From Aminobacter sp039907765 (GTDB lineage: Bacteria; Pseudomonadota; Alphaproteobacteria; Rhizobiales; Rhizobiaceae), in the NCBI RefSeq assembly GCF_039907765.1, contig NZ_JARDJI010000001.1, forward strand, positions 372,001 through 436,000: a stretch of 64,000 nucleotides of DNA, read 5' to 3'. The notes under the pieces were generated by a model. That model was not told the origin of the DNA. It searched no databases and saw nothing but the letters and a program-made list of their open reading frames with translations. Shown here one piece after another: positions 16,685 through 25,431 of this stretch; positions within the stretch are counted from its first letter, which is position 1; the number at the start of each line of letters is the position of its first letter. The translations under genes and the position numbers were made by a program.

Positions 16685-17962
16685 GTGAGCACCAACGCTG
16701 AAATTTACGCCCGCCGACAGAACGCCGTGCCGCGCGGCATCGGCCATGCCACGCCGATATCGGCGGCGCGCGCGTTGAATTCCGAGGTCTGGGACGTCGA
16801 GGGCAGGCGCTATGTCGATTTTGCCGGCGGCATCGCCGTGCTGAACACCGGCCACTGCCATCCCAAGGTTGTGGCCGCCGTGCGCGAGCAGATGGAGCGC
16901 TTCACCCACACCTGCTTCCAAGTGCTGCTCTACGAGCCCTATGTCGAACTGGCCGAGCGCATCAACGCGCTGGCGCCGATCAAGGGGCCGGCCAAGACCG
17001 GTTTCTTCACCACCGGCGCCGAGGCGACCGAGAACGCCATCAAGATCGCTCGCGCCGCGACCGGCCGCTCCGGCGTCATCGCCTTTACCGGCGGCTTCCA
17101 CGGCCGCACCATCATGGCCATGTCGATGACCGGCAAGGTGGTGCCCTACAAGAAGGGGCTCGGCCCGGCGCAGCCGGAGACCTGGCATGTGCCATTCCCG
17201 AGCCCGCAGAACGACGTCTCGGTAGAGGAGTCGCTGAAATACCTGCAGTTCCTGTTCAAGGCCGACATCGACCCGGCGCGCGTCGCGGCCATCATCATCG
17301 AGCCGGTGCAGGGCGAGGGCGGCTTCCACCAGGCGCCGGCCGACCTGATGCGGGGGCTGCGCAAGGTCTGCGACGACCATGGCATCCTGCTCGTCGCCGA
17401 CGAGGTGCAGACCGGCTACGGCCGCACCGGCAAGATGTTTGCCATGGAGCACTACGACGTCCATGCCGACCTGATCTGCGTGGCCAAGAGCCTGGCCGGC
17501 GGCCTGCCGCTGTCGGGCGTCATCGGCCGCGCCGAGGTCATGGACGCGGCCGAGGCCGGCGGCCTGGGCGGCACCTATGCAGGCAACCCGCTCGCCTGCG
17601 CGGCGGCGCTGGCCGTGCTCGACGTGTTCGAGGAGGAGAAGCTTTTGGAGCGCGCCAACGCCATCGGCGCGCGCCTCAGGGCCCGCCTCGAAAGCTTCAG
17701 GACCCGCAACGATCTGCTGCCGATCGCGGCCGTGCGGGGCCCCGGCGCGATGGTCGCCTTCGACATTGTCCAGGATCGCGCCGGCGAGGTGCCGGATGCC
17801 GAGTCCACCAAGCGCGTCACCAGGGCCGCCTACGAGAACGGCCTGGTGCTGCTCTCCTGCGGCGTCAACGCCAACACCATCCGCATCCTGGTGCCGCTGA
17901 CGGCCCCTGAGGCGATCGTCGACGAAGGCCTGGACCTGCTCGAGAGGGCGCTCGCCGTCTGA
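16685..17962 (+). CDS. gabT: 4-aminobutyrate--2-oxoglutarate aminotransferase
   Basis: A 425-aa class III PLP aminotransferase that moves the amino group of GABA to 2-oxoglutarate. Motifs seen: TGAEATENAIKIARAATGR, FTGGFHGRTIMAMSMTGK, ADEVQTGYGRTGKMFAMEHY and the PLP lysine in VAKSLAGGLPLSG. Length and N-terminus (MSTNAEIYARRQNAVPRGIG) match GabT. It starts with GTG, preceded by CGGAGAA about 8 nt upstream. It stands alone: 234 bp of non-coding sequence before it, with no clear regulatory motif, and a convergent flavin reductase after. No gabD is in the window. Confidence 0.94.
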   Translation: MSTNAEIYARRQNAVPRGIGHATPISAARALNSEVWDVEGRRYVDFAGGIAVLNTGHCHPKVVAAVREQMERFTHTCFQVLLYEPYVELAERINALAPIKGPAKTGFFTTGAEATENAIKIARAATGRSGVIAFTGGFHGRTIMAMSMTGKVVPYKKGLGPAQPETWHVPFPSPQNDVSVEESLKYLQFLFKADIDPARVAAIIIEPVQGEGGFHQAPADLMRGLRKVCDDHGILLVADEVQTGYGRTGKMFAMEHYDVHADLICVAKSLAGGLPLSGVIGRAEVMDAAEAGGLGGTYAGNPLACAAALAVLDVFEEEKLLERANAIGARLRARLESFRTRNDLLPIAAVRGPGAMVAFDIVQDRAGEVPDAESTKRVTRAAYENGLVLLSCGVNANTIRILVPLTAPEAIVDEGLDLLERALAV

Positions 17963-18038
17963 CCGATGCGAGCGCCTGCCAAGGCGCATACGGGCTACGC
18001 TGCCGCTGGCTGTCTGCTGCCCATCATCTGGGACGCTT

Positions 18039-18689
18039 CTAGTCCTTCGAGGGGGCTTCGCCGCTGGCCCAGAATTCGTGGTGGAGCAGGTCCTCGGGCT
18101 TCTTCAGCACGAACTGGTTGTCGGCGACGATGTAGTTGTCGGCGTGCAGTCGGGCGATCGGCTGGTAGACCTCCGGCCGGACATAGTGGCCACGCTCGTC
18201 GAGGCACTCGTCGCGGACATACATCTGCACCACCTCGCCGACGACGATGGTGCGGCGGCCGTAGTCGAGGATCTGCGATACCTTGCATTCCATGGCGCAG
18301 GGCGATTCCTCGATGCGCGGCGCGGCCACCTTGACCGAAGGCGTGCTGGTCAGCCCGGCGAACTCGATCTCGTCGACATCGGCGGGGAAGTTGATGCCGG
18401 TGACGATCATCTCCTTTGCGATCGCCATGTCGACCATGTGGACGACGAACTCGCCCGAGCGGCGGATGTTGGCGACGGTGTCCTTGGTGGTGCCGTCGGC
18501 CCTGGTCTGCATGCCGAGGATGAGCAGCGGCGGCTCGTGCGAGAACACGTTGAAGAAGCTCATCGGGGCGGCGTTGTTGCAGCCGTGCTCGTCGATGGTG
18601 GTGACGAGCGCGATCGGCCGCGGGCCGACGAAGTTGCTGAGCAGGCGGTAGCGGTCCTTCTCGGGCAGTTCGGCGAAATCGAAGTCCAT
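18039..18689 (-). CDS. flavin reductase family protein (DIM6/NTAB type)
   Basis: A 216-aa FMN-binding split-barrel protein. It shows NFVGPRPIALVTTIDEHG and NNAAPMSFFNVFSHEPPLL near the N-terminus, typical of flavin reductase-like oxidoreductases that use FMN and NAD(P)H or supply reduced flavin to a monooxygenase. No monooxygenase is adjacent. It begins 9 bp after the racemase stop, so they form one transcript diverging from the ABC importer. The pair suggests catabolism of an imported amide or amino-acid derivative, which is inference. Confidence 0.9.
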   Translation of the reverse strand: MDFDFAELPEKDRYRLLSNFVGPRPIALVTTIDEHGCNNAAPMSFFNVFSHEPPLLILGMQTRADGTTKDTVANIRRSGEFVVHMVDMAIAKEMIVTGINFPADVDEIEFAGLTSTPSVKVAAPRIEESPCAMECKVSQILDYGRRTIVVGEVVQMYVRDECLDERGHYVRPEVYQPIARLHADNYIVADNQFVLKKPEDLLHHEFWASGEAPSKD

Positions 18690-18698
18690 GTCTTTCCC

Positions 18699-19475
18699 CT
18701 ATATCGCCGCGCGAGCGATGCGTTGACGCTCGTTGGCTGGAAACAGCCGCGCCGGAGCATAACCGGACAATTTTCCGATGTAGGGCTTGGGCAGCGGATA
18801 GGCGAGATCGCCGGCCTTTGAGGTGCGAAGACCCATCCCGACGATCGCCTCGGCGAATTTCACGGCCGCGGCGACGCCGTCGATCACCGGCACGCCGAGC
18901 TCTCTTTCGAGAAACTGCGCCAGGTCCGCCATGCCGGCGCAGCCGAGCACGATCGCTTCGGAGCGATCTTCGCGCAGCGCCTTCTCGCACTCGGCCAGGA
19001 TGACGGCACGAGCATTCGATTCCGGCCTGTCGAGTTCGAGGACGGGCACGTCGGTGGCTCTCACCCGGCGGCAGTGATCCTGCATGCCGTAGTTGCGCAC
19101 GAGATGCTCGGCGATCACGCGGGTGCGTTCGAGCGTGGTGACGACAGAGAAGCTGGTGGCCACGAACGTCGCTGCGTGCATGGCGGCCTCGGCAATGCCG
19201 AAGACGGGAGAAGAGGTCGCCTCGCGCGCGGCGAGCAGGCCCGGATCTCCGAAGCAGCCGATCACATAGGCGTCGGCCGGATCGCCCTCCAGAATCTGAT
19301 CCAGGACGCCGAGAACGCTCAGGGCCTCGTCGTAGTGTCCTTCGATCGACGCCGCCCCCGATCGCGAAGTCGCGAGAAGAATTTCGCTGCCGGGCGCCGC
19401 GACCGCACGAGCAGCTTCTCCCATGAGTTCAGTCATGGAGGCGGTCGTGTTCGGATTTATCAGCTTGATTTGCAT
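18699..19475 (-). CDS. Asp/Glu/hydantoin racemase family protein
   Basis: A 258-aa cofactor-independent racemase-fold protein. It begins MQIKLINPNTTASMTELM, the hydantoin-racemase signature, and has the two catalytic Cys contexts GCFGDPG (about residue 74) and LGCAGMADL (about 180). Members racemise hydantoins or related amino-acid derivatives, or act as maleate-type isomerases. GAGGGG lies 6 nt before the ATG. It leads the racemase/flavin-reductase operon and diverges from the importer across 389 bp that hold a shared inverted repeat. Confidence 0.9.
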   Translation of the reverse strand: MQIKLINPNTTASMTELMGEAARAVAAPGSEILLATSRSGAASIEGHYDEALSVLGVLDQILEGDPADAYVIGCFGDPGLLAAREATSSPVFGIAEAAMHAATFVATSFSVVTTLERTRVIAEHLVRNYGMQDHCRRVRATDVPVLELDRPESNARAVILAECEKALREDRSEAIVLGCAGMADLAQFLERELGVPVIDGVAAAVKFAEAIVGMGLRTSKAGDLAYPLPKPYIGKLSGYAPARLFPANERQRIARAAI

Positions 19476-19501
19476 TTCCTACCCCTCGTATTTCGTTGAG
19501 T

Positions 19502-19529
19502 ATACAATCTTATTTTCAGTTGTATGCAT
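19502..19529. promoter_or_regulatory. shared inverted repeat, copy 1 (racemase side)
   Basis: Pattern ATACAATCTT-N3-TTCA-GTTGTATGCAT. Inner arms ATACAA and TTGTAT are perfect. It ends about 27 bp upstream of the racemase start, where a bound repressor would block transcription. Copy 2 lies at 19744-19772 near the importer. Confidence 0.7.
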
Positions 19530-19743
19530 ATCTGGGATGCAGAGCACCCGTCTCATGCATTGGATGCGGCCGAAGACAGTGCCGATTTATGTCGGAAGGT
19601 GCAAAAAATCCTTGTCTGGCACGGCGTTTGCCCAGGGCGATCGGTTGTTGCTCCCGGCGGATCACACGATGCGCCGGGGGAGCTGGCCCCACATTCCACG
19701 GTATGGCGATACAGTCGGCAATCACAATCGCATTCCATCTAAA

Positions 19744-19772
19744 ATACGATCTTGACGTTCAATCGTATACAT
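19744..19772. promoter_or_regulatory. shared inverted repeat, copy 2 (importer side)
   Basis: Pattern ATACGATCTT-N4-TTCA-ATCGTATACAT. Arms ATACGAT and ATCGTAT are perfect. Compared with copy 1, the G.C pair inside the arms is replaced by A.T on both sides, so the palindrome is kept while bases change. It lies about 93 bp upstream of the importer's first ATG. Confidence 0.7.
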
Positions 19773-19785
19773 GAGACACATTATA

Positions 19786-19795
19786 TGTCTATACA
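19786..19795. promoter_or_regulatory. HutC/GntR-like half-palindromic site TGTCTATACA
   Basis: Fits the GT-N-TA-N-AC consensus described for the HutC subfamily of GntR regulators, followed by AAAA. A matching site, TGTATAGACA also followed by AAA, lies upstream of the second importer at 60874. It is 69 bp from the ATG of the substrate-binding protein. No GntR gene is in the window. Confidence 0.5.
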
Positions 19796-19864
19796 AAAAG
19801 AGCGCTTCTGACGTAACGGCAGATTTGAGGCGCCGAGGACCCAAAACTTAGAGAGGAGAAACCT

Positions 19865-21442
19865 ATGTCATTGAATAGGCGTACATTTTTGCAGGGCACG
19901 TCTGGCGCCCTGGGGCTGGTCATGGCCGAGGCCGCCTTTACCAAGCTTGCCTATGCGCAAGGTGCGAGCGGCACGCTGCGCGTGGCGATCGCGAAGCCGG
20001 CAGGAAATCTCGATCCGCAAAGCCACTTTGCGATCTGGGCCATCCAGGACCTGATGTTCGAGCCGCTGGTGAAGTACGGCAAGGGTGGCAAGATCGAACC
20101 GTGCCTTGCCACCGAGTGGAAGCATGAGGACGGCGGCAAGACGCTCCAGCTGACCTTGCGCCAGGGCGTCACCTTCCAGGACGGCACCGTCTTCGACGCG
20201 ACCGCGTGCAAGTGGAACCTCGATCGCTGGATGGGGAAGGATCAGTTCAGCTGGATGAACTGCTCCAAGTATTTCCAGTCGGTCGAGGTGGTCGACGACT
20301 ATCACATCACGCTGCGTTTCAAGGAAGCCCCGCTCGCGCTGATGCAGGAACTCTCCTACACCCGGCCGCCGCGCTTCCTGAGCCCCAAGTCAGTCGGAGC
20401 CGATGGCAAGTTCGGCGAACCCGTAGGTACGGGACCGTGGCGCCAGATCAGCGCCGACGACACCCAGAGCGTGTTCGAGCGCTACGACGGCTACTGGGGC
20501 GACAAGCCGTCCTATGACCGTCTCGAAGCCAAGGTCGTCCCCGATCCGCGATCGCGCGTCGCCGCACTGCGGGCCGGCGAACTCGACTTGATCGGCGGCT
20601 TCTGGGTGGCCGGGTTGACCCCGGTCGAAGCCAAGCAGCTCGACGCGGCCGGCGTCCCCGTCGTCATCGATCCGGGCAACGTCACGCTGGTGATGGCCTT
20701 CAACCCTGACCGAGCCGAGGTCCTCAAGGACCCACTGGTGCGCAAGGCCATCAGCACCGGCATCGACCGTGCCGCGATCGCCCAGGCGCTCTATCTCGGC
20801 TACGCCAGGCCGGCCGGCAACCTGTTCTCCGATGCACTGCCGTTGTCGGGTAAGCAATATGACGCTCCGGTCCGCGACGTGGCGGCGGCGTCTGCGCTGC
20901 TCGAGAAGGCCGGCTGGACCGGTGGTCCGGTGCGCTCGAAGGATGGCAAGCCGCTGACACTCGAGATGGTCGTCAGCCCGGAGGCAATACCTGGCGCGCG
21001 TGTGGTGGCCGAGGTCATCCAGTCCGAGCTCAAGGAGATCGGCATCGACCTGACCGTCCGTTCGGTCGACCATGCCTCGAAGCACACCGACATGCTGGAG
21101 AAGAAGTACGATCTCGGCTTCTTCCTGACCTATGGTGCACCCTTCGAGCCCTTCGGAACCATCGTCGGCCTCTTCCTCTCCACGTTCAAGAATGACGTCG
21201 AGGGCAAGCTGGTCACCGATCCGGTCAACCTCGATCCGCTGATCAACGCCGCCGCGTCGGCTTCGGAAGACGAGGTAGAGCCCGCCCTGCAGAAGTTCTA
21301 CGACTGGCTGCGGGACAACGACGCGATCGCGCCGCTGATCTATGTCCCCACCATTTGGGCGCATTCCAAGCGGGTCCAAGGCTTCAGCGTTGCGGCCACG
21401 GAATACGACATGCCGTACGAAAACATCGTGCTGGCCGACTAA
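19865..21442 (+). CDS. ABC importer substrate-binding protein, family 5 (NikA/DppA-like)
   Basis: A 525-aa periplasmic solute-binding protein. The leader MSLNRRTFLQGTSG contains a twin-arginine-like motif and ends near AYAQG, so Tat export is likely. Family features: FEPLVKYGKGG, DGTVFDA, RPPRFLSPKSV and VGTGPW, then a YWGDKPSYDRLEAKVVPDP block close to NikA. At the position of the nickel-binding His of E. coli NikA (PYDPH motif) it reads PFEPF (Phe430), so a nickel role is doubtful. It heads an operon with two permeases and two ATPases, opposite the racemase genes. Confidence 0.92.
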   Translation: MSLNRRTFLQGTSGALGLVMAEAAFTKLAYAQGASGTLRVAIAKPAGNLDPQSHFAIWAIQDLMFEPLVKYGKGGKIEPCLATEWKHEDGGKTLQLTLRQGVTFQDGTVFDATACKWNLDRWMGKDQFSWMNCSKYFQSVEVVDDYHITLRFKEAPLALMQELSYTRPPRFLSPKSVGADGKFGEPVGTGPWRQISADDTQSVFERYDGYWGDKPSYDRLEAKVVPDPRSRVAALRAGELDLIGGFWVAGLTPVEAKQLDAAGVPVVIDPGNVTLVMAFNPDRAEVLKDPLVRKAISTGIDRAAIAQALYLGYARPAGNLFSDALPLSGKQYDAPVRDVAAASALLEKAGWTGGPVRSKDGKPLTLEMVVSPEAIPGARVVAEVIQSELKEIGIDLTVRSVDHASKHTDMLEKKYDLGFFLTYGAPFEPFGTIVGLFLSTFKNDVEGKLVTDPVNLDPLINAAASASEDEVEPALQKFYDWLRDNDAIAPLIYVPTIWAHSKRVQGFSVAATEYDMPYENIVLAD

Positions 21443-21454
21443 CGGGAGGTTGCC

Positions 21455-22390
21455 TTGATCCACTTCATCAGCAAGCGGCTGAAGCACTCCCTGGTCCTGC
21501 TCTTCCTTGCGTCCGTGGTCTGCTTCACGCTCGTGGTTTCTGCCCCGGGCAATGTTGCGGTCCTGATTGCCGAACTGCGTGGTGCGGTCTCGGTTCCGGG
21601 ATATGTCGATCAGATTGCCGAAGAGATAGGCCTGAACAAGCCACTGCTGGTGCGGTACGTGGATTGGCTCGGCGACGCCGTTCGCGGAGATTTCGGCATC
21701 TCCTACAGGACTGGCCAGGAAATCAATGCGGACCTGCCAAAGCGCATGTTCGTGACGGGGACGCTGATCGCCGGCGGCGCCGTGATCGCCACCCTGATCA
21801 GCCTTGCGCTTGGCTTCCTGGGTGCCCTCTGGCCATACAAACTGCCGGACCGCGTATCGCGCGGTCTGGCGCTCATCGGCGCCTCGACACCGACATTCTT
21901 TGTCGGGGCGCTGATGATCTACGGCTTTTCCGTCACCTTCCAGCTCTTTCCGTCCTTTGGCTTCGAAGGTCTGGAAAGCTGGATCCTGCCGTGGCTCACC
22001 GTCGCCGTCCTGCCGGCCGCCGTGCTGAGCCGCGTCGTGCGCGTCGGGCTGGAGGAGGCGATGACCAGCCCCTTCGTGCTCACCGCCAAGAGCAAGGGGC
22101 TGGGTCGCACCGCGATCCTGTTCCGCGATGCGCTGCCGAACATCACGCCGGTATTCATCAATGCGCTCGGCACCCAGGTCGGCCTGATGACGGCGACCGG
22201 CATCATCGTCGAGCCGCTCTTCGCCTGGCAGGGACTGGGGGACTACTTCCTCAACGGCGTGCGCTTCCGCGACTTCATGGTGGTGCAGGCGTGCCTGCTC
22301 ATCTTCCTCACCTTCTTCATCATCGTGAACCTGATCGTCGATCTCGCGGTTCTGCTGACCGATCCCCGCATTCGGCGGCAATGGAGCTGA
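21455..22390 (+). CDS. ABC importer permease 1 (DppB/NikB-like)
   Basis: A 311-aa inner-membrane permease with about six hydrophobic segments. The binding-protein-dependent transport (EAA) loop is EEAMTSPFVLTAKSKGLG near residue 205. It starts at TTG 21455, preceded by GGGAGG 7 nt upstream, and opens with RLKHSLVLLFLASVVCF as DppB proteins do. The gap to the binding protein gene is 12 bp. It is clearly paralogous to the permease at 62562. Confidence 0.93.
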   Translation: MIHFISKRLKHSLVLLFLASVVCFTLVVSAPGNVAVLIAELRGAVSVPGYVDQIAEEIGLNKPLLVRYVDWLGDAVRGDFGISYRTGQEINADLPKRMFVTGTLIAGGAVIATLISLALGFLGALWPYKLPDRVSRGLALIGASTPTFFVGALMIYGFSVTFQLFPSFGFEGLESWILPWLTVAVLPAAVLSRVVRVGLEEAMTSPFVLTAKSKGLGRTAILFRDALPNITPVFINALGTQVGLMTATGIIVEPLFAWQGLGDYFLNGVRFRDFMVVQACLLIFLTFFIIVNLIVDLAVLLTDPRIRRQWS

Positions 22391-22392
22391 TC

Positions 22393-23289
22393 ATGGACAA
22401 ACTCAATCCCATCCTGGCCCGGTTGAAGAAGATGCCGCGCGCGGCATTGATCACCATCGGCCTGTTCGTTGCCCTGGGCACCTTCGCGCCCTGGTTGGCC
22501 CCTCAGGATCCCAGCGCCCAGAACCTTCTGGACGCAAGCCTCGGGCCGAGCGCCGCACATTGGCTCGGAACCGACCATCTCGGACGTGATACGCTGAGCC
22601 GGCTGATCATTGCCGCCAACACCTCGCTCGTCAGCGTGGGCTCGGTGCTCGGCATCGCCATGACGATCGGTATCCTCATGGGCACGATCGCCGGCTACCA
22701 CCGCGGCTGGGTCGACGACCTGCTGATGCGCATGGTCGACGTCGGCCTTTCCATCCCCAGCCTGATCATCGCGCTCGCGGTGATCGGCATCGTCGGCCCG
22801 GGCTACTGGACCATGGTGATGGCGCTCGCGCTCGCCTGGTGGCCGATGAGCGGCCGCATCAGCCGTGCCGTGGCCGTGAGCATCATGAGCAAGCCGCACA
22901 TCGAGGCGCTGCGGGTCCTGGGCGCCAGCCCGTGGCGGATCTATTTCGGCCATCTGCTGCCCGGCACCATCGGCGCGGTGATGGTGTATGCCACGGCCGA
23001 CGCCGGCACCGCCGCCCTTGCCGTGGCGACGCTGAGCTTCCTCGGCCTCGGCATCCAGCCGCCGACGCCCGAATGGGGCCAGATGCTCGTCGATGCGCTG
23101 CCTTATCTCGAATCCGACCCGCGCCAGGTGCTCCTGCCCGGTCTCGCGCTGACCGCAGCCGTCATCGGCTTCAACACGCTGGGCGAATCCATCGCGCTCA
23201 ACCGCATTCCGAAGCCCCTCACCAGGCGCATGCTTGCGGCACGCCGGCTTGAGGCCGCGGGCTGGGGCAAGGAGAATTCCGATGCATAA
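22393..23289 (+). CDS. ABC importer permease 2 (DppC/NikC-like)
   Basis: A 298-aa inner-membrane permease. It has the DppC hallmark HWLGTDHLGRDTLSRLI near residue 57 and the EAA loop SKPHIEALRVLGASPWRIYF. The ATG at 22393 is preceded by GGAG at good spacing; an ATG at 22381 overlaps the previous gene. The last 8 nt overlap the next gene. It pairs with permease 1 to form the channel of this importer. Confidence 0.93.
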   Translation: MDKLNPILARLKKMPRAALITIGLFVALGTFAPWLAPQDPSAQNLLDASLGPSAAHWLGTDHLGRDTLSRLIIAANTSLVSVGSVLGIAMTIGILMGTIAGYHRGWVDDLLMRMVDVGLSIPSLIIALAVIGIVGPGYWTMVMALALAWWPMSGRISRAVAVSIMSKPHIEALRVLGASPWRIYFGHLLPGTIGAVMVYATADAGTAALAVATLSFLGLGIQPPTPEWGQMLVDALPYLESDPRQVLLPGLALTAAVIGFNTLGESIALNRIPKPLTRRMLAARRLEAAGWGKENSDA

Positions 23290-24277
23290 CGAACCGATCC
23301 TGACCGTCAGCAATCTGACGGTCGACCTCCTGACCGCCAAATCCGCGGTGCGCCCGGTCGACGGGGTGAGCTATTCGGTCCGCCAGGGCGAGTGCCTCGC
23401 CATCGTCGGCGAAAGCGGCAGCGGCAAGACCGTGATGAACTTCGCCCCGCTCGGGCTGATGCCGACGGGCGTGACGACGGTGCTGTCGGGCTCGGTCAAG
23501 TTCGACGGGCACGAGCTCATCGGCCGGCCGGAGTCGGAAATCCGCAAGTTCCGCGGCAGGTCCATCGGCTTCATCTTCCAGGACCCGATGAGCGCCCTCA
23601 ATCCGGTGCGCCGCATCGGCCGGCAGATCGCGGAAATGGCGGAGCTGCATCTCGGCATGACGCCGAGCGCGGCCGAAGCTCGGGCCCTCGAACTGGTCAA
23701 GCTCGTCGGCATCTCGGATCCTGCGGCACGTCTGAGGCAGTATCCGCACGAGCTTTCGGGCGGGTTGCGGCAGCGCATCGTCATCGCGATCGCGCTGGCG
23801 GGCGAGCCGAAGTTGCTGATCGCCGACGAGCCGACGACCGCGCTCGACGTGACGGTGCAGGCGCAGATCCTGCGGCTGCTCAAGGACCTGCAAAAGCGTC
23901 TCGACATGGCAATGGTGCTGATCACCCACGACATGGGCGTGGTTGCCGGCGCCGCCGACAACATCGTCGTCATGTATGCGGCCCGCGCCGCCGAGCGCGG
24001 CCCGGTCGACAAGGTCCTGGTCAGCCCGCGCCACCCCTATACCAAGGGTCTGATCAACGCGATTCCGCGGCGGGAGGACCCGATCGGCTCGGAATTCCGC
24101 GGTTTGCCGGGCGTGCCGCCGACGCTCGGCAAGCCGTTCAAGGGCTGTGCTTTCGCAACGCGCTGCGACCTGGCCGTGGCGGCGTGCTCAGCCAACCGTC
24201 CCCCTCTGGTGCCAACGCCCGACGGCAGCGTCTTCGTGGCCTGCTCGGTCGTCAATCAAGGAAAGGCAGCCGCATGA
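23282..24277 (+). CDS. ABC importer ATP-binding protein 1 (DppD-like)
   Basis: A 331-aa cytosolic ATPase. Walker A GESGSGKT (about residue 41), Q-loop FQDPMSALNP, signature LSGGLRQR, Walker B LLIADEPTTALD and H-loop ITHDMG are all present. The C-terminal oligopeptide-transporter extension has the Cys pattern GCAFATRCDLAVAAC. AAGGAG lies 6 nt before the ATG, inside the end of the permease gene. It is coupled to the next ATPase by an ATGA overlap. Confidence 0.94.
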   Translation: MHNEPILTVSNLTVDLLTAKSAVRPVDGVSYSVRQGECLAIVGESGSGKTVMNFAPLGLMPTGVTTVLSGSVKFDGHELIGRPESEIRKFRGRSIGFIFQDPMSALNPVRRIGRQIAEMAELHLGMTPSAAEARALELVKLVGISDPAARLRQYPHELSGGLRQRIVIAIALAGEPKLLIADEPTTALDVTVQAQILRLLKDLQKRLDMAMVLITHDMGVVAGAADNIVVMYAARAAERGPVDKVLVSPRHPYTKGLINAIPRREDPIGSEFRGLPGVPPTLGKPFKGCAFATRCDLAVAACSANRPPLVPTPDGSVFVACSVVNQGKAAA

Positions 24278-25290
24278 CACACGCGCCTGTTCTTAAAGTC
24301 GAAAACCTGCAGACGCGGTTCAAGAGCGTGCAGCGGGGCAAGTTCGTGCATGCCGTCGACGACGTGTCCATCGAGCTGTATCCGGGCGAGATCGTCGGCC
24401 TGGTCGGCGAATCGGGCTGCGGCAAGTCGACCCTCGGCCGTACGATCGTCGGGCTCGAAAAGGCGAGTTCCGGGCGCGTGCTGCTCGACGGCGTGGACCT
24501 CAGCACGCTTTCGGGCACGGCGCTGCGCAACAGCCGCAGGGCCCTGCAATACGTGTTCCAGGATCCCTACTCGTCGCTCAACGACAGGCAGACGGTCGGC
24601 GAGGCCATCGACGAGGCCCTGCAGATCGACGGGATGAGGTCAAGGACCGATCGCGAGCGCCGCACCAAGGAACTGCTCGACCAGGTCGGCCTGGCCGATG
24701 CGGTGAAGGACCGCCACACACGCGAACTGTCCGGCGGCCAGCGCCAGCGCGTCGCCATCGCCCGTTCGCTGGCGGTCAATCCCCGGGTGCTGATCTGCGA
24801 CGAGCCGGTCAGCGCGCTGGATCTGTCCATCCGCGCCCAGGTGATGAACCTGTTCCTGCGGTTGCAGAAGGACTTGGGCGTGGCCTGCCTGTTCATCGCC
24901 CACGACCTCGAGCTCGTCAGGCAGGCGGCCTCGCGCGTCTATGTCATGTATCTCGGCAAGATCGTCGAGCACGGGCCGTCGCAGGAGCTCTACGACCATC
25001 CGAGTCATCCCTATTCGCAGATGCTGCTGGCTTCGGTCCCCGAGGCCGATCCGATCGCCGAAAGGCAGCGCAAGGCGCCGCTGATGATCGGGGAGGTGCC
25101 GAGCCCGACCAACCCGCCGTCGGGTTGCCGGTTCCGGACCCGCTGCCCGCTGGTGGTCGACGAGTGCAAGCAGCAGGTGCCGGCTGCCTACAAGCTGTCG
25201 CCCGGCCACAGTGCGGCCTGCACCTTTGCCGTGGATTTGCACCGCGGCAAGCGCACGGCATTGATCCAGCCGAAGGCGGATGCGGCTTGA
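24274..25290 (+). CDS. ABC importer ATP-binding protein 2 (DppF-like)
   Basis: A 338-aa ATPase that completes the importer. Walker A GESGCGKS, Q-loop FQDPYSSLND, signature LSGGQRQR and Walker B VLICDEPVSALD are seen, with the Cys-rich C-terminal extension GCRFRTRCPLVVDEC. With the preceding four genes it forms a full five-component peptide/nickel-type importer. A short GC-rich hairpin (25380-25407) lies in the 141-bp gap before convergent tldD. Confidence 0.94.
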   Translation: MTHAPVLKVENLQTRFKSVQRGKFVHAVDDVSIELYPGEIVGLVGESGCGKSTLGRTIVGLEKASSGRVLLDGVDLSTLSGTALRNSRRALQYVFQDPYSSLNDRQTVGEAIDEALQIDGMRSRTDRERRTKELLDQVGLADAVKDRHTRELSGGQRQRVAIARSLAVNPRVLICDEPVSALDLSIRAQVMNLFLRLQKDLGVACLFIAHDLELVRQAASRVYVMYLGKIVEHGPSQELYDHPSHPYSQMLLASVPEADPIAERQRKAPLMIGEVPSPTNPPSGCRFRTRCPLVVDECKQQVPAAYKLSPGHSAACTFAVDLHRGKRTALIQPKADAA

Positions 25291-25379
25291 GCTGAACCCA
25301 GGCGGCTCAACGCATCTTGATGCTCCGCGGGTGCATGCACCGTCGTCCAGGCGATGGGGCATGTATCCGCGGAGATTTC

Positions 25380-25407
25380 TTGCCGGTCGGCGCTTGCGCG
25401 CCGGCAA
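25380..25407. terminator. weak hairpin after the importer operon
   Basis: TTGCCGG (25380-25386) pairs with CCGGCAA (25401-25407), with additional GC pairing inside (GGCGC/GCGCC). It sits between the convergent importer operon and tldD. There is no T-run on either side, so intrinsic termination is only possible. Confidence 0.35.
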
Positions 25408-25431
25408 CTGGCCAGCTCGAGCCGCCGGCTG

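Larger units (their letters stand above)
19476..19864. promoter_or_regulatory. 389-bp divergent control region between racemase and ABC importer operons
   Basis: No gene is visible here; short open frames have no SD or recognisable product. Both ends are A+T-rich compared with the rest of the window, while the middle (about 19550-19730) is ordinary GC-rich sequence with no feature I recognise. Each A+T-rich end carries a copy of the same inverted repeat, and the importer side adds a HutC-like site. GAGAGGAGAA provides the SD for the importer's first gene. Confidence 0.75.

Noticed and set aside
19496..19774. Several short open frames in the racemase/importer control region
   Set aside because: No ribosome binding site, no family likeness, and they cross the shared inverted repeats; treated as non-coding.
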